A stretch of 64,000 nt of DNA from Semisulcospira habei (GCA_036245525.1 BTPG01000006.1:91654450-91718449); one strand, 5' to 3'; numbered from the stretch's first letter, positions 10,330 to 21,061 are shown. The notes: generated from the sequence alone by a model not told the origin. Program-made: numbers and translations.

Positions 10330-11078
10330 GGCGGGCCCGGTGTGACCATGGTCACGCGCACCCCACGCTCCGAGGCTTCGGAGCGGGGGTCGCGGGCCAC
10401 AAAATTGTCCCCTCCCCGCTCCGGCTTCCTGAGCGGGTTTGGCGTGGCAACTTTCTGCCCCCCCCTCCCCCCCCCCACCCCCACCCCGTATTTTCCAGGC
10501 GGGCCCGGTGTGACTCAGATTTTTACTCACAGGTGCGGATTCGTGCGCACCATTTGTCCCCTCCCCGCTTTGCTTTTCCTGAGCGGGCTTGGCGTGACAC
10601 TTTTCTGTCCCCCCCCCCCCCCCCCCCCCCCCCCACACCGAACTTTCCAGGCGGGCCCGGGGTGACTCAGATATTTACTCACATGTACGGATTCGTGCGC
10701 ACCATTTGTCCCCTCCCCGCTTCGCTTTTCCTGAGCGGGTTTGGCGTGACACTTTTCTGTCCCCCCCCCCCCCCCCCCCCCTGCACCGAACTTTCCAGGC
10801 GGGCCCGGGGTGACTCAGATATTTACTCACAGGTGCGGATTCGTGCGTACCTTTTGTCCCCTCCCCGCTTCGCTTTTCCTGAGCGGGCTTGGCGTGACAC
10901 TTTTCTGTTTTCCCCCCCCCCCACCCCCCCCCCCCCCCCACCCCCTGCCCCGTACTTTCTAGGCGGGCTCGGTGTGACTCAGACATTTATTCACAGGTGC
11001 AGATTCGTTCGCCCCAATTGTCCCCTTGTCCCCTCCCCGCTTCGCATTTCCTGAGCGGGCTTGGCGTGACACTTTTCT

Positions 11079-11119
<41 letters not shown>

Positions 11120-11560
11120 CGACTCAGACATTTGCTCTCAGGTGCAGTTTCGCGCGCCCATTGGTCCCCTCCCCGCTTCGCTTTTCCTGAGCGGGCTTGG
11201 CGTGACACCCTTTCCGTCCACCCCCCCGCCCCGAACTTTCCAGGCGGGCCCGGTGTGTCGTGGACTTTTTCTCTCAGGTGCGGATTTGCGCGCCCCAATC
11301 GTCCCCTCCCCACTTCGCTTTTCCTGAGCGGGCTTAACGTGACACCTCTCGGTCCCCTCCCCACCGCCCCGATCTTTCCAGGCGGGCCCGGAGAGACTCA
11401 GATATTTACTCTCAGGTGCGGTTTCGCGCCCAGGTGTCCCCTCCCCGCTCCGCCTTCCTGAGCGGGCTTCCTGTGACACTTTCTGTCCCCATCACCCCCG
11501 CCCCGAGCCTTCCAGGCGGGCCTGGTGTGACTCAGACTTTTACTCACAGGTGTGGATTCG
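10330..11560 (+). repeat. Poly-C tandem array with hairpins in copy B
   Basis: About eight units of roughly 130-170 bp. Each has CCCGCTTCGCTTTTCCTGAG plus CGGGC (stem CCCGCT/AGCGGG), a poly-C tract of 7-40 bases, a GGCGGGCCCGG block and TTTACTCACAGGTGCGG. The last resembles a 3' splice site. Poly-C lengths vary strongly between units. A shorter four-unit version is in copy C. Confidence 0.9.
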
Positions 11561-11569
11561 TGACGAGCA

Positions 11570-12850
11570 GGTTGGGGGTGCCGGCTTTTCCCCTTCTGCC
11601 TCCCCTCTTACCTTCGGAGTGTGGTCTCCAGCTCTCGCTTTCCCCTCGTCCTCCGCGTGCTATTCCCGTCTCTAGTAGCCCCCCCTCCCTCGCACTTCGG
11701 CGAGTCGGGGGCTTACAGAGCCTATTTAGCCTTTGGCCGCGGTCCCTTCTCCTTCGCGACACCCCGACTTACGGGCTTCGCGGTCGCCTCCTCCTTTCCT
11801 TTGGGCTCACCCTCACCATTCGCTGCGGCGGTCCCGCGCTCTCGGAGCCGGTCGCCCTCTTTGCAGCTTAGCTTGGTAGGCAGGTAGACCCTGACATTCT
11901 AAGCCTGCTTTCAACGGTTTTGGCTTCAGCCATCTTCTTGCGGGATTCGCCCTCTGATCTTCCTCTCACTTCACAGCTGTTTCGTCGGCCTCCTGCTCGT
12001 CTAGGATTTCGGCTCTTCGCTCAGCTCACAGTCGGTTGTGCGTGGAAGAGGCCCGTCTGTTCGACTACTTCCTCCCTCCGGACTTATGACCACCTTCGCC
12101 TCCTCTGAAGAGACAGGCTTCCACCAGTTTGTTGCTTTGCGGCGGGCTAAGGTCGCAAGTCTCTCCCTCAGCCACATGGTTACGGGATCTCGTCGACGCT
12201 TCTCGACCCGGCTTCGCCAGGACTCAGTCGGCGACGAGGACTCTTTCGCAGCTACGCTGGTACGCTGGTCACTCTCAAGCCTTCACTGTCCCTGTTCCTT
12301 TGGCGGATGCGGCAGCCGTCGTCCTGGCGGTGGGCTCCGGCTACTCCAGAATGCTTGTCCTCGCCCTCTTGACGGATTCGCTTCCTTAGTTCGGATTGGC
12401 GACGCAAGCGGTGCTTCTTTTACTTGGAGGACTCTTGGGATCTGGAATCTTCGTCTCCGCGCCGTGACTTTCCATGGTTGCTGCTAACAGGGCTGCCTAC
12501 CTTCCTCAACCATCCCTGTGGCGGCGTTCGCCTACTGGGACCTTGGGCCGCGTGGTCACTCCTACGACTCGGCATGGGAGCCTAGACGGTGAAGACGCAA
12601 CTCCTCCAGGCTCCACTCGGTGGTTCCCACTTGATGAGACGTGGCAGACTGTATAGGAGACTCCGCCCCCGCTGCGTCTCCTCACTCGGGCCCTCTGACA
12701 TTCCCCTTCTCCAACTCCGGCGCCAGTTCTTGGGTCTCCAGTCGGCGGGCAATTGGCCTTCTACAGCGACCTTAGGAGATTGCTGTTCCCAGCCGACCTT
12801 GGGATCATCTCTATGGTCGACCAATCTCTTCTCTGCACAGTAAGGTGAAG
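11570..12850 (+). pseudogene. gag-like core of DIRS copy B (broken)
   Basis: Fragments in different frames match the gag-like core of D3 and E: an RS-rich piece (SRSRSPSLQ, around 11830), a piece resembling KRFKSLPQ (around 12120), YAGHSQAFTVPVPLADAAA (around 12266) and ANRAAYLPQPSLWRR (around 12480). Multiple frameshifts and deletions; no function expected. Confidence 0.65.
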
Positions 12851-14150
12851 GCCTGGCTCAACAAAACAACGACAGTAGCGGTCTCCCGACACGACTCGCT
12901 GGCGTTCTACGTCCGTCTCCTATCGTCCCCTTCCTTGGGGCAGGTGGCACCCAGTTATCGGCGCTATACAAGTCTTCTTTGGGAAACGCCCATTCAGATG
13001 GAGACAGCCAGACTCTTCACTCAGCTGTCCGGCCGATGGATCTCGCTGTCAGCCTCGATCTTCTGGCACGTTCACGAGCTGATTCTTCCGTCTTCGCGCC
13101 GGTGTCTACTTGCCTTGGCGGGATCGTCTAACAGTTTCCGAGCCCTCCCCAGCGTCCTCAACGTCTGTCCGTGGGTCTTCATGAGGATCCTCGACTTGGT
13201 GATGGCCAGCTTTTGCCAACGGTCGCTGAATCCGTCCTTCTCTTCCTGGACGTTCTTGATGCTGCGCAACCTAGTCACCGCGACTCTCAGAGAGAACAGA
13301 GACGCCCAACTTTCTCTCCCTCTAGGACTGGGTCTGGCTTCAGCTCCTGGGACTGCTTGGCGAGGCAGCAGACTCGTCTCCCTTCGACCGGCGCTAGGGA
13401 TACGAAGAGTGAAGGCTCGCCGCGGCTACTACACCTCCTCCTACGCTGGCGCCCCTTCGTTGACACCCTGTCGGTTCCGTTCTGTTTCCTACTTCCTGCC
13501 CCCGCTTCGAACGTGGGCGGATCTGGCATGCTGAGCGTCGGGCGTGTCCCTGTGCTCCCCTCCGACCAGGTGATCAATCTCCACTGACGCGAGCCAGTCC
13601 GGTTGGGGCGCTCTACTTCCCGGACCTTGCCTCGGACCGGTTACCCGCGGACTTCGCAGACAGTCACTTCGACTGGGAGTTATAGCAGTTGGGATGGCCC
13701 TCAATGCCTGGCCAGAGACTCTGACCAACCGGGACGTCCTCGTCTGCCAGACAACTCGACAGTGGCGGCCTTGATACAGAACCAGGAGGCACTCGCTGGC
13801 CCTCACGGTGCTTCCTCCTTCCTTCCTACTCTGGTGGTAGGACCCGGACCTTGCTTTCGAGCCCGCCACTTCCCGGAGTGGTTCCTGCGCCCAGACGTCT
13901 TCGTCTGTTCCGCTCGAGATGGGAGACGCCGCTAGTCGACCTTTGCCGCCAGATGGAACATCCAGCTACTGCTGTTTGCCTCTCTAGTCCCGGACCCTCT
14001 CACCTGGGCGGTAGACGCGCTCTCCTCCTGGGTACGGACTGATCTCGTTTACATTCCCTCCGTCGGTGCTGGTGCCGAAGATCCTGCGGAATCTGCTGGT
14101 TGCTCCGTGGTTATCTCCTGGTGACCACCCCTTCAATTGGACCTAGAGCT
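12845..14150 (+). pseudogene. RT-RNase H region of DIRS copy B (broken)
   Basis: RT remnants include RHDSLAFYVRLLSS (around 12888), a PMDLAVSL-like piece (around 13030), LNVCPWVFMRILDLVMA (around 13158) and the segment at the YLDD position (around 13240), which has lost the motif. The RNase H remnant DNSTVAALIQNQEAL (around 13750) and the PDPLTW-like segment (around 13990) follow. Frames change repeatedly. Confidence 0.65.
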
Positions 14151-14159
14151 GGACCATGG

Positions 14160-15330
14160 ATCGGCTCGTTCTAGCAACGGACCCGGCCCGAGAGCCCCAC
14201 CCCTTCCACGACGCTCGAGCAGCTCCGCCCGGCTCTGTTACACCCGTACCTGGAGCTCCTCCCCCTTCTCGCCTGGAAGTTGCCAAACCAGTCCTCGCCG
14301 CTAGAGATTGTTGGAGGCGGCAGTGGCGGCCTTGGCCGCAGCCCGCAGACTTTATACCGGGAATGTGTGCGAAGGCAAGTGGAGGATCTCTCGGTCGTGG
14401 GGCGCCGCCCAACGGCTCCCGCCCCCACGAGTCTCACTAACCCTACCGGAGGAATACTTCATTGGCTCCTCGACAAACAAGGATTAGCACCTTTTTACCG
14501 TCAAGGGATCCGTTCCGAGATCACACACACTTACCGCCTCCTGGACCTGTCGGATCCGGCCCTTGGAAGACCTTCGGACCTGTTGGCTCTACTGAACTCA
14601 GAGGTCCTCTCTCCTGGTTTCTCTACCTCGGTGGGACCTCCCTTGGGCACTGACGTGGCTAGAGACAGCCTGTTTCAAACCCCTGCATTTGGCACGGTTC
14701 ACCGTTCTTGCCCGGACATGTGTTGCTTCCTGGCGCTCGCCATGGCTTCCGCGTGAGCGAGCTGCTTGCACTCTCGGCTCGCCCCGCAGGTGGGCAGTCG
14801 AGCCTTTGGCTCAGCGCTTCTTCTCACCAGCCCGTCCTTCAGGCCAAGAGCCGGCCTTCCTCGGCTGCGCTCCAGACGCTGACCTTACGTCCGTTTCAGA
14901 GGTCGACCGACCCCTCGGGTCGCGTCCACAGGACCCAGTCCGGGCACTGCAGAATTCCTGCGTCGCTCACAACCACGCCGTCGGAGGCGTCCCCGCCTCT
15001 TCCTACGTCCTTCCCCAGGCAGGCCGGGTCTCGGCCTAGACAGTTCACCCTGACTGGGGTAGGCGACTCGTTGGCCTTCCAAGATCTCTCCCCGACAGGG
15101 ATAGATGGTTACAGTTCCGGGCGCATGAAGTATGAGCAGTAGCTATCAGAGTGCCCTTGACTGCTACGGCTCGGTTAAAGTCATAGTGACGGCGGTAGGC
15201 GGGCGTGCAGACTCCTCCTTCGCCCTCTTCTACCTCCGTGACCTATCCGGCCAGCGTGACTCCCTGGCCATGGTGGGCGACTGCTCCGCGGCCCAGCACT
15301 CCCTCCGCGCGCCGCAGGCGCATAGGCACT
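14160..15330 (+). pseudogene. Tyrosine recombinase of DIRS copy B (broken)
   Basis: Remnants are found near the YEGKW position (around 14350), the RVSELLALS motif (around 14750) and SSFALFYLRDLSGQRDSLAM (Tyr block, around 15215), ending before the QHSLRAPQA end motif (around 15296). The His-x-x-Arg region is spoiled by frameshifts near 15120. Confidence 0.65.
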
Positions 15331-15430
15331 TCTTAACTGAAATCGTCGGGAGTGCTCCTTGCGGGCCGGCGGAGGGTTTAGGTACAGGGGGTTGGGTGTC
15401 GGCACCCTCCTCCTCTTTGCGATTCTTTCA

Positions 15431-15524
15431 TATAGTAATGCCATCGGTAATGTATTTTGAAAAAACAAATGAATTTTTTTTCTAAAATGTATTTTTTGGA
15501 AAAATACTTACCGATGGCATTACT
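15431..15524 (+). repeat. ICR of DIRS copy B
   Basis: AGTAATGCCATCGGTAATGT (complement of the left tip) joined through ACAAATGAATTT to AAAATACTTACCGATGGCAT (complement of the right tip). The junction carries one AAA (TTT on the other strand), as expected if both element ends share that trinucleotide. Confidence 0.9.
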
Positions 15525-15573
15525 CGGATGGCCCTCCCACCTGCCCCGCTTGCCTCCTTGGCTAAGTGTTTTG

Positions 15574-15793
15574 GCTAAGCGTGAAACTGAGGTGAGTTCC
15601 CCACATGCTTGCCGGTATAGGTTGGTAAGGGGAGGCCACCCGGGCTCCTATTCTGGGATCCCCGGTGTCTCCTCCCAGTTGTGTAGGGGACACAACTTTG
15701 GGCTGAAATCGTTAGGCTATAGAGTGTATTCCATATAGTAATGCCATCGGTAAGTATTTTTCAAAAAAATACATTTTAGAAAAAAATTCATTT
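15574..15793 (+). repeat. Right inverted terminal repeat, copy B
   Basis: Reverse complement of the left ITR over about 190 bp. Its last ~60 bp carry ATGCCATCGGTAAGTATTTT, then an A-rich tip ending at TTT (15791-15793). Confidence 0.9.
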
Positions 15794-15906
15794 TAAATCG
15801 GTAAACTTTAGAGAAAAAAATTCGTAGCCACTGGTGGTGAAGGGGTTAAAAGGGCTGTTTGTTGGAATTGACGTCGCTGAACGCATTTTGTGTTGTGTTC
15901 ATTGAG

Positions 15907-16033
15907 GAGGATGACACAGGGCCGCAGTTCTTCTACGACATGAGCAGCAGGTCGAGCGAAGGCAGGGGGAGAAAGCGGCAGCACCATGACTCAGCAAGAC
16001 GGGATGGCGGCGGCAAACAGCACAAAAAGCCCA
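15907..16033 (+). CDS. CWF19L1: CWF19L1 exon
   Basis: Acceptor GTGTTCATTGAG, donor CCCA|GTGAGT. Reads EDDTGPQFFYDMSSRSSEGR, then a basic linker ending KQHKKP, with one base left over for the next exon's Met codon. Corresponds to the CQFFFD block and the variable basic linker of CWF19L1. The intron before it contains DIRS copy B. Confidence 0.88.
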
Positions 16034-16178
16034 GTGAGTTGTCAGCTTGTCAGTGCATGAGGGCTAGCAGTTTTGCTACATGGTGTACGTTTGAAGAAGA
16101 CCCATGAGCAGGACACATTGGTTCACACTGACACATGCGCCAGATTCACTGCTGAGAACATTTAAAAACCAGCAAACT

Positions 16179-16244
16179 GCAAGAGGCATAGATCCTCATG
16201 AGCCCTGGCATATGCGGGGGCTCATGAGGATCTATGCCTCTTGC
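16179..16244. repeat. Palindromic repeat family H1, copy 5
   Basis: Arms GCAAGAGGCATAGATCCTCA and TGAGGATCTATGCCTCTTGC around GCCCTGGCATATGCGGGGGC. Confidence 0.9.
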
Positions 16245-16858
16245 TGAAATACCTTTATATCCATGTTTGTTTGTTTTTTCCATTGTCATAATGTGGCTAA
16301 AACCGTACACGCGCATGTGATCCCAACGAAAGAAAATTTGTCGGCTAGACTGACACAATAAAGTTTTCGAATTTGAATTTGAATTGAATTTGAATTTGAA
16401 TGTTCCTTTGACAGCAGTGGATCTTTGACATTAAATTTACAGTGATTTCAAATACACAGTCTGCATCTATTGGCGGTGAAGGGTGAAAAGTCATATAGTC
16501 CAGGCATCTGTTGAAATCAAAGGAGAAGAAAGAAGAAATAAAAATTGATAAAGCAGACTAACAAATTTTGTGATGTTTACTCTATTGTTCATGCAGTGCT
16601 CAGGTTTCATTTCTTATTTTGCCGCAAAAGGTTTCAAACTGTCAAGTGAAACTTTACTCGCTTACTGTCCGCAAACATGTCTTATGAAAATACTGAGTGA
16701 AAGCTTTCATGCAGCATATTAAGTTTTGTGCCACATCTTGGAAAAAAAAAAGGGCACTTCTAGTCATAAATGTGTTAACCCATTTAACCCCACAGGCGCA
16801 TTTCCCAAATTTTGGAGCTGTTACCTAACGACTATGTACCACTTGCCGGAGAGGGATT

Positions 16859-16946
16859 GACCATGGTAATTCAAGGATAGTGCCAGATTAGCTTGGCACC
16901 TGAAGGCGCCAAGCTAATCTGGCACTACCTTTGAATTATCATGGTC
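16859..16946. repeat. Palindromic repeat family H2, copy
   Basis: Begins GACCATGGTAATTCAAGGAT and ends TTTGAATTATCATGGTC around GGCACCTGAAGGCGCC. Arms pair almost completely. Confidence 0.9.
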
Positions 16947-17079
16947 AATACATCTCCGGCTGTAGGGCGTTGGGGCTACATGGGTTACTCCATGTGCATG
17001 TACTCCAGTACTGTAAATAGTTTGTCTGCATTCACAAGGTGGTTAAATTTCATCTCTGGTGACCATGTTTACATTGCAG

Positions 17080-17159
17080 TGGAGCCAACGGGTCCGTGCT
17101 GGTTCTGCCTGGGCAGCCCTCAGGTGGAAAAGCACCTCGTGGTCAGCGTGGGCACTCTG
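17080..17159 (+). CDS. CWF19L1: CWF19L1 exon (CxxC block)
   Basis: Acceptor GTTTACATTGCAG, donor CTCTG|GTATGT. Reads [20 protein letters not shown] then VSVGTL. GPCWFCL is the conserved CxxC of the CwfJ_C_1 domain. Confidence 0.97.
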
Positions 17160-17833
17160 GTATGTGTACCCTCTCTCGCTTGCACGTTTCACGGCTTTTA
17201 CCGACATAGTAGAACCTGGGGCAAGAGTGCCTTACATGAGGGTTGTACGTGAGGCCGCTTCTTTGCTAACAAGAGGCAACAAATAAATTCTCATCAGACC
17301 CTTTTGCTGCAGGGGCTCATAAGAATAATTATGTAGCAGTAGTAGAGTTTTGCTGTTCAGACCCAAGTAGGCCTGAGGGAGGTCAAATTAACGATTGTAG
17401 TTTATACCCTGAGGCCGTAAGGCTGAGGGAAAACAATCATTAACCCATTTAGCCCCAAGTCCTCTACAGCAGGAGATTGATTGACCATGATAATTCAAGG
17501 GTAGTACCAGATAAGCTTGGCGCTTGAAGGCGCCAAGCTCATCTTTCACTACCCTTGAATTATCATGGTCAATCCACCTCCTGCAACTGGTACATAGTTG
17601 GTAAGTACAATGTAACACTTCCCAAATTTGGGAAACACACCCATGGGGCTAAAGGGTTAATTTGACCTCCTTCAGACCTACAAGGGTTCTTGAAAGATAA
17701 AGGTAAAGGGTAAGAATTTATGAGTTGATCATCCACATGAGCCACGACGGATTTGCCAGTCTTGATGTTTTTTTTTTTAGGGATAACCTCTACTGCATGA
17801 ACTAACATACTGCTGGCTCGATTGTTTGTGCAG
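17160..17833 (+). other. CWF19L1 intron with H1 remnant and H2 palindrome
   Basis: 674 bp. A degenerate H1 unit lies at about 17269-17335 (CAAGAGGCAACAAATAAATT and related), and an H2 palindrome at 17483-17570. Confidence 0.85.
17483..17570. repeat. Palindromic repeat family H2, copy
   Basis: Begins GACCATGATAATTCAAGGGT and ends ACCCTTGAATTATCATGGTC, centre GCGCTTGAAGGCGCC. Confidence 0.92.
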
Positions 17834-17957
17834 ACGTACCTGGCGTTGGCCAAAGGGGGCTTGGTGCCTGAACATGTCCTCATCCTGCCCATTCAGCACC
17901 ACCAGTCCACTGTGGAGGCACCCGCAGAACTCGTGCAGGAAATTGAGAAATATCCTT
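17834..17957 (+). CDS. CWF19L1: CWF19L1 exon (HIT-like block)
   Basis: Acceptor GTTTGTGCAG. Reads [20 protein letters not shown] then [20 protein letters not shown], matching the CYLALAKGG...HVLILPI block, the HIT-like core of CwfJ_C_1. The 3' boundary is my best fit (CCTT|GTGCCA). The donor is weak but gives phase 1, which joins the next exon in frame; the boundary may be off by a few codons. Confidence 0.85.
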
Positions 17958-18026
17958 GTGCCAAGAGAAATTGTTTTGAGCACTTCATCCCCTTCACTGC
18001 CAACAAAAAGTGAACACGAACCAACT

Positions 18027-18092
18027 ACAAGAGACATAGATCCTCATGAGCCCCCGCAGCTGCGGGGGCTCATGAGGATCCACGCCTCTTGC
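18027..18092. repeat. Palindromic repeat family H1, copy 6
   Basis: Arms CAAGAGACATAGATCCTCAT and ATGAGGATCCACGCCTCTTG around GAGCCCCCGCAGCTGCGGGG. Confidence 0.92.
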
Positions 18093-18414
18093 TGACCCCA
18101 CTTTGTGTCCATGTTCCTTGGAAGGTTATTTCTCTTTGGCATTGAATTAAGAAAGGGTTAAAAAAAATAAAATTTGTGACCACTGGCAGTGAAAAGGTTA
18201 AACATGCTGATTTGTTCTGTCATGTTTGTTTTGTGGGTGCTTGTTTCTTGAGATGTTAGGTCAGTGTGTTGCATTCATGCGTGCGTTTAGATGCCACATG
18301 TTGTGTCTGTCCACACAGATAAGGTGACGACGATAGAACCACATGCAATATCAGCATTGTAAAATAGTTACGTATCAGTGTTAGGTGGTGTAAATCTTTG
18401 GGATGACATCTTTT

Positions 18415-18501
18415 ATCCTTTGGCCATCGGTAGCGCTTTTTTTCGCAGCGACTCCTGCAGGAATCGCCTCAACAAAAAGTGCCACCGATAGACAAAGCTT
18501 T
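18415..18501. repeat. Palindromic repeat family H3, copy 2
   Basis: ATCCTTTGGCCATCGGTAGC paired with CACCGATAGACAAAGCTT, centre CTCCTGCAGGAA. Lies about 60 bp before the exon at 18563. Confidence 0.85.
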
Positions 18502-18562
18502 GAAATTAGACTGTTTTTCATTTGACAGAAATTGGCCAGCAGTAGATATGTTTCTTTAACAG

Positions 18563-18663
18563 TTGTCACATATAAATCGTCACTAAGGAAATGCTTCAAA
18601 GCCGCAGGAAAGGCAGTGGTCTTCTTTGAAAGGAACTACAAAACACAGCACCTACAGATACAG
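18563..18663 (+). CDS. CWF19L1: CWF19L1 exon
   Basis: Acceptor TTTCTTTAACAG, donor ATACAG|GTTAGT. After completing a Phe codon it reads [20 protein letters not shown] then [13 protein letters not shown]. This matches YKATLRRFFKSRGK...FERNYKSHHLQLQ of CWF19L1, the end of CwfJ_C_1. The first few residues depend on the uncertain donor of the previous exon. Confidence 0.92.
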
Positions 18664-19731
18664 GTTAGTGTGTGCCATGGGCTGGTGTGCAGTATTGTAT
18701 GAAATTTCTTGTCAGACGTGCAGCTATGGTTTATGCAGACATAGATTTAAAACAGAAATTTAGAACTAGTGTTATCCTCATAACTGCCTGGTGAACACTA
18801 CCCAGCCGCAAGAGACATAAATCCTCATGAGCCCCCGCAGTCGCGGGGGCTCATGAGGATTTATGTCTCGTTAGTCCTGTTCTTTTTGTGCGCATGTTTG
18901 GTCCCATTTCAATGGTGTCCTTCATGCAAATGTTGGCCAGTGTGCAGTCGTTTCAGATGCAGAATCTATTACTACCAGCAGCAAAGGGGTTAAAGGTGTT
19001 TGAAGGGTAGATGTGCTACTAAGTGAGAAAACATGTTTTGTTTGTTTGTTTGTTGTTGTTGTTTTTTTGGGGGGTGTGGTTGTCAGCTGTAAGGTAGCTC
19101 GCAAAGATCTATAATGAAAATTAAAAATGTCAGGGAGAATGGAACTGGAAGAGGAAATATTTAAACTGTTCAGTGCTGAGAAAATTTCAACACAAACACT
19201 CCTGAGGATCTGTGCCTCTTTTTGACACCACTTTGAATTCATGTCCTGGGACAGCTAGGGCTTTGCGGTGTTGAATTAATGAAGATTGTACAAACACAGT
19301 TTGCGGTCAACCGACTCTGAATGGGTTAACCCACTAAACCCTGAGAATGAAAATATAAAATTATAACTCCGAGGACCATGTCACAGTTCTCGAGACAGAT
19401 GGACCTAGAGGCACCAAGCTATATTGAAACTTCTAGGCACCAAGCTATTCTGACACCACCCTTGAAATATGAAATATGTCTTGTTAAAAAACAAGGAGGC
19501 AAACTTAAAAAGGTGTTGTACATACTCATCATTACTATGGATGGAACGAAGAAAATTCCGGCACATTTCTGAGTGGGTGTGTGAAAACCTTTACAAATTT
19601 GCAGTGAGGTTGTGAAACCCATACAGACTTGCTGTGGGGCTATGTAAACCCTTATTAGTTTGCATTGGAGGTGTAAAACCCTTAGATTTTGGGATGTGAA
19701 ACCCTGATTTACATAACTATTTCTTCTTCAG
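18664..19731 (+). other. CWF19L1 intron with H1 repeats and a degenerate H2 copy
   Basis: 1068 bp. It has an H1 hairpin at 18808-18869, a half H1 unit with its usual flank at about 19200-19250 (GAGGATCTGTGCCTCT), and a diverged H2 copy at about 19374-19470. Nothing else recognised. Confidence 0.8.
18808..18869. repeat. Palindromic repeat family H1, copy 7
   Basis: Arms GCAAGAGACATAAATCCTCA and TGAGGATTTATGTCTC around GAGCCCCCGCAGTCGCGGGG. Confidence 0.9.
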
Positions 19732-19845
19732 GTGGTGCCTGTTCCTGGTGACAGTGTGCAGGAGCTGAAGGACACATTCATGCAGTGTGCAGAGAGCGAA
19801 TCATTTGAGCTGCATGAAATTCCAAAGCATTCCGATCTCAAACAG
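19732..19845 (+). CDS. CWF19L1: CWF19L1 exon
   Basis: Acceptor TTCTTCTTCAG, donor AAACAG|GTGCGG, phase 0 at both ends. Reads VVPVPGDSVQELKDTFMQ and ends FELHEIPKHSDLKQ, matching VIPVP...IKDAF...ELLEIPEHSDIKQ (CwfJ_C_2). Confidence 0.96.
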
Positions 19846-19986
19846 GTGCGGTGAAGATATGAACATAGTAATCTAACTAACTGAAATTATCTTAAGTACC
19901 GACATCATACAAATACACTCCTAAGTACAAATGCACATTCACACAATACTAAAATGGGAAAATGTAGGGTCTATCAATCCATTTCA

Positions 19987-20024
19987 AGGGCCAGATTGAA
20001 AAAATGTGTTTTCAATCTAGCCCT
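19987..20024. repeat. Small intronic inverted repeat
   Basis: AGGGCCAGATTGAAAA pairs with TTTTCAATCTAGCCCT. No further copies noticed. It lies in the 359-bp intron 19846-20204, which shows nothing else. Confidence 0.7.
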
Positions 20025-20204
20025 GAAAATGGCAGTAGTACTTACGTCAAGGCACTTGCTTGCTCACTGGAATGACCTGACAGAAAGTTCAAGGTCACTA
20101 AAATTAATGTTAGGTGTGTGGATCGTGCCAGCTTGTGAATGACGAGATCTTTAAAAGCTAGACTGTTTTCTGCAAAAAAGGATTGCTGTTTTTCCTCTTG
20201 CCAG

Positions 20205-20302
20205 ATTGTGCCTCCTGGAGCCCCTTACTTCTATGCTGAGATTCCAACGGGAGAGAGACTTCTGCATAGAATATCCCAGAAATTCCCACTTCAGTATGGC
20301 AG
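20205..20302 (+). CDS. CWF19L1: CWF19L1 exon (penultimate)
   Basis: Acceptor TTTCCTCTTGCCAG, donor GGCAG|GTGAGC. Reads [20 protein letters not shown] then [12 protein letters not shown] plus AG of an Arg codon. Matches the PGAAYFYVELDTGEKL...FPLQFGR block. DIRS copy C begins 17 bp after the donor. Confidence 0.96.
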
Positions 20303-20319
20303 GTGAGCAAACGGCCGTG

Positions 20320-20510
20320 TTTGTTTTTTCAAAATACATTACCGATGGCATTACTATCTGGGAATACACTCTATTGCCTATAGATTTCAGCAAAATTGTG
20401 TGTAGCACACAACTGGGGAGGAGACACCGGGGATCCAAGCACTATGACCCCGGGTGGCCTCCCCTTACTACCCTATCCCGGCGAGCACAGGGCGACCTCG
20501 TCAGTTTCAC
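20320..20510 (+). repeat. Left inverted terminal repeat, copy C
   Basis: Nearly identical, and in the same orientation, to 26875-27052 (for example CTATTGCCTATAGATTTCAG and GGATCCAAGCACTATGACCC in both). This shows that the right ITR has been flipped. Contains the palindrome-like GTGTGTAGCACACAA. Confidence 0.9.
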
Positions 20511-20802
20511 TCATAGCTCGACCGGGGGCGGTCGAGTTTTTGCCTTTCTCCGTTCTACGGGTTTCAGTGGTTTTTGACTGTGGGCTTGAATTGGAGTCTT
20601 CGATTCAGCCCTGGACTCACTACATTCGTGGTTTTTCCTTTGACAATTGGACTCATTGTGACCTGTGCGCCGACCGGTTTTACCGGCTCTGACTTGTGAG
20701 TTCACCCTTGGCTTGGCCTTGGGGTTCGACGACGCACGTGACTTGTGCCCGGCTGGTTTGTGCAAGGTGGACTTTCTTCGCCGGCGTAGCTGGTTTAGGG
20801 CC

Positions 20803-21061
20803 TTATGGCTTCTTCTGTGTCGAAGACTTGCCGCCGTGCGGGGACTTCCAGTGGCCGGTTGATGCACTCGACTCTTGCTTGCCGTGTTCGGGCTGTGCTT
20901 CGGACGGAACGTGTGATGGTGGCGCCGCTTGGACGGAAGACCGGTGTTCGCGCAGGTGGGACTTCTTCAGGCGTGACCGGTCCCCTCGCCCGCTTCGGTC
21001 TCCACAGGATCCTCCACGGGTGGACGTACTTCCCTCGGCGCATCGGGCTTTCCGGCCCACA
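20803..21061 (+). pseudogene. First gag exon of DIRS copy C (Cys-rich motif)
   Basis: An ATG at 20805 opens MASSVSKTC. A one-base shift then leads into the Cys-rich motif PPCGDFQWPVD, CLPCSGC and WDFFRRDRS (20825-20995), homologous to the motif in A, D3 and E. It ends at CCCACAG|GTAAGTCCCC (donor at 21062), as in copy B. The frameshift and loss of one Cys position (DGGAAW instead of DVCAxW) indicate decay. Confidence 0.65.

Larger units (their letters stand above)
9321..15793 (+). mobile_element. DIRS1-like retrotransposon copy B (full-length, decayed)
   Basis: About 6.5 kb bounded by inverted terminal repeats, starting at TTTGTTTTTTCAAAATACAT (9321) and ending at AAAATTCATTT (15793). Both ends share a TTT core, with no longer target duplication. 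It belongs to the subfamily with the CCGATGGCATTAC tip (also copy C). It carries a Cys-rich gag exon, an expanded poly-C tandem array, degenerate RT/RNase H and recombinase regions, an ICR and the right ITR. It lies in the CWF19L1 intron 113 bp before the exon at 15907. Confidence 0.92.
16034..17079 (+). other. CWF19L1 intron with H1 and H2 palindromes
   Basis: 1046 bp. It contains H1 at 16179-16244, short TTTGAA-type tandem repeats at about 16364-16402 and an H2 palindrome at 16859-16946. The rest is A/T-rich and unassigned. Confidence 0.85.

Noticed and set aside
10600..11120. Poly-C runs as assembly or sequencing errors only
   Set aside because: Run lengths may be inaccurate, but the runs recur in separate copies (A, B, C, D, F) at homologous or similar places, so they are real in kind.
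7841..15906. A missing CWF19L1 exon in the B-containing intron
   Set aside because: The exons before and after join in phase and the alignment to the family needs only a loss of a variable ~20-residue linker. No exon-like candidate was seen.
17958..18020. Extension of the HIT-like CWF19L1 exon to include the open frame up to 18012
   Set aside because: The translated extension does not resemble the family and would end at a stop. The next exon's sequence aligns directly after EIEKYP.
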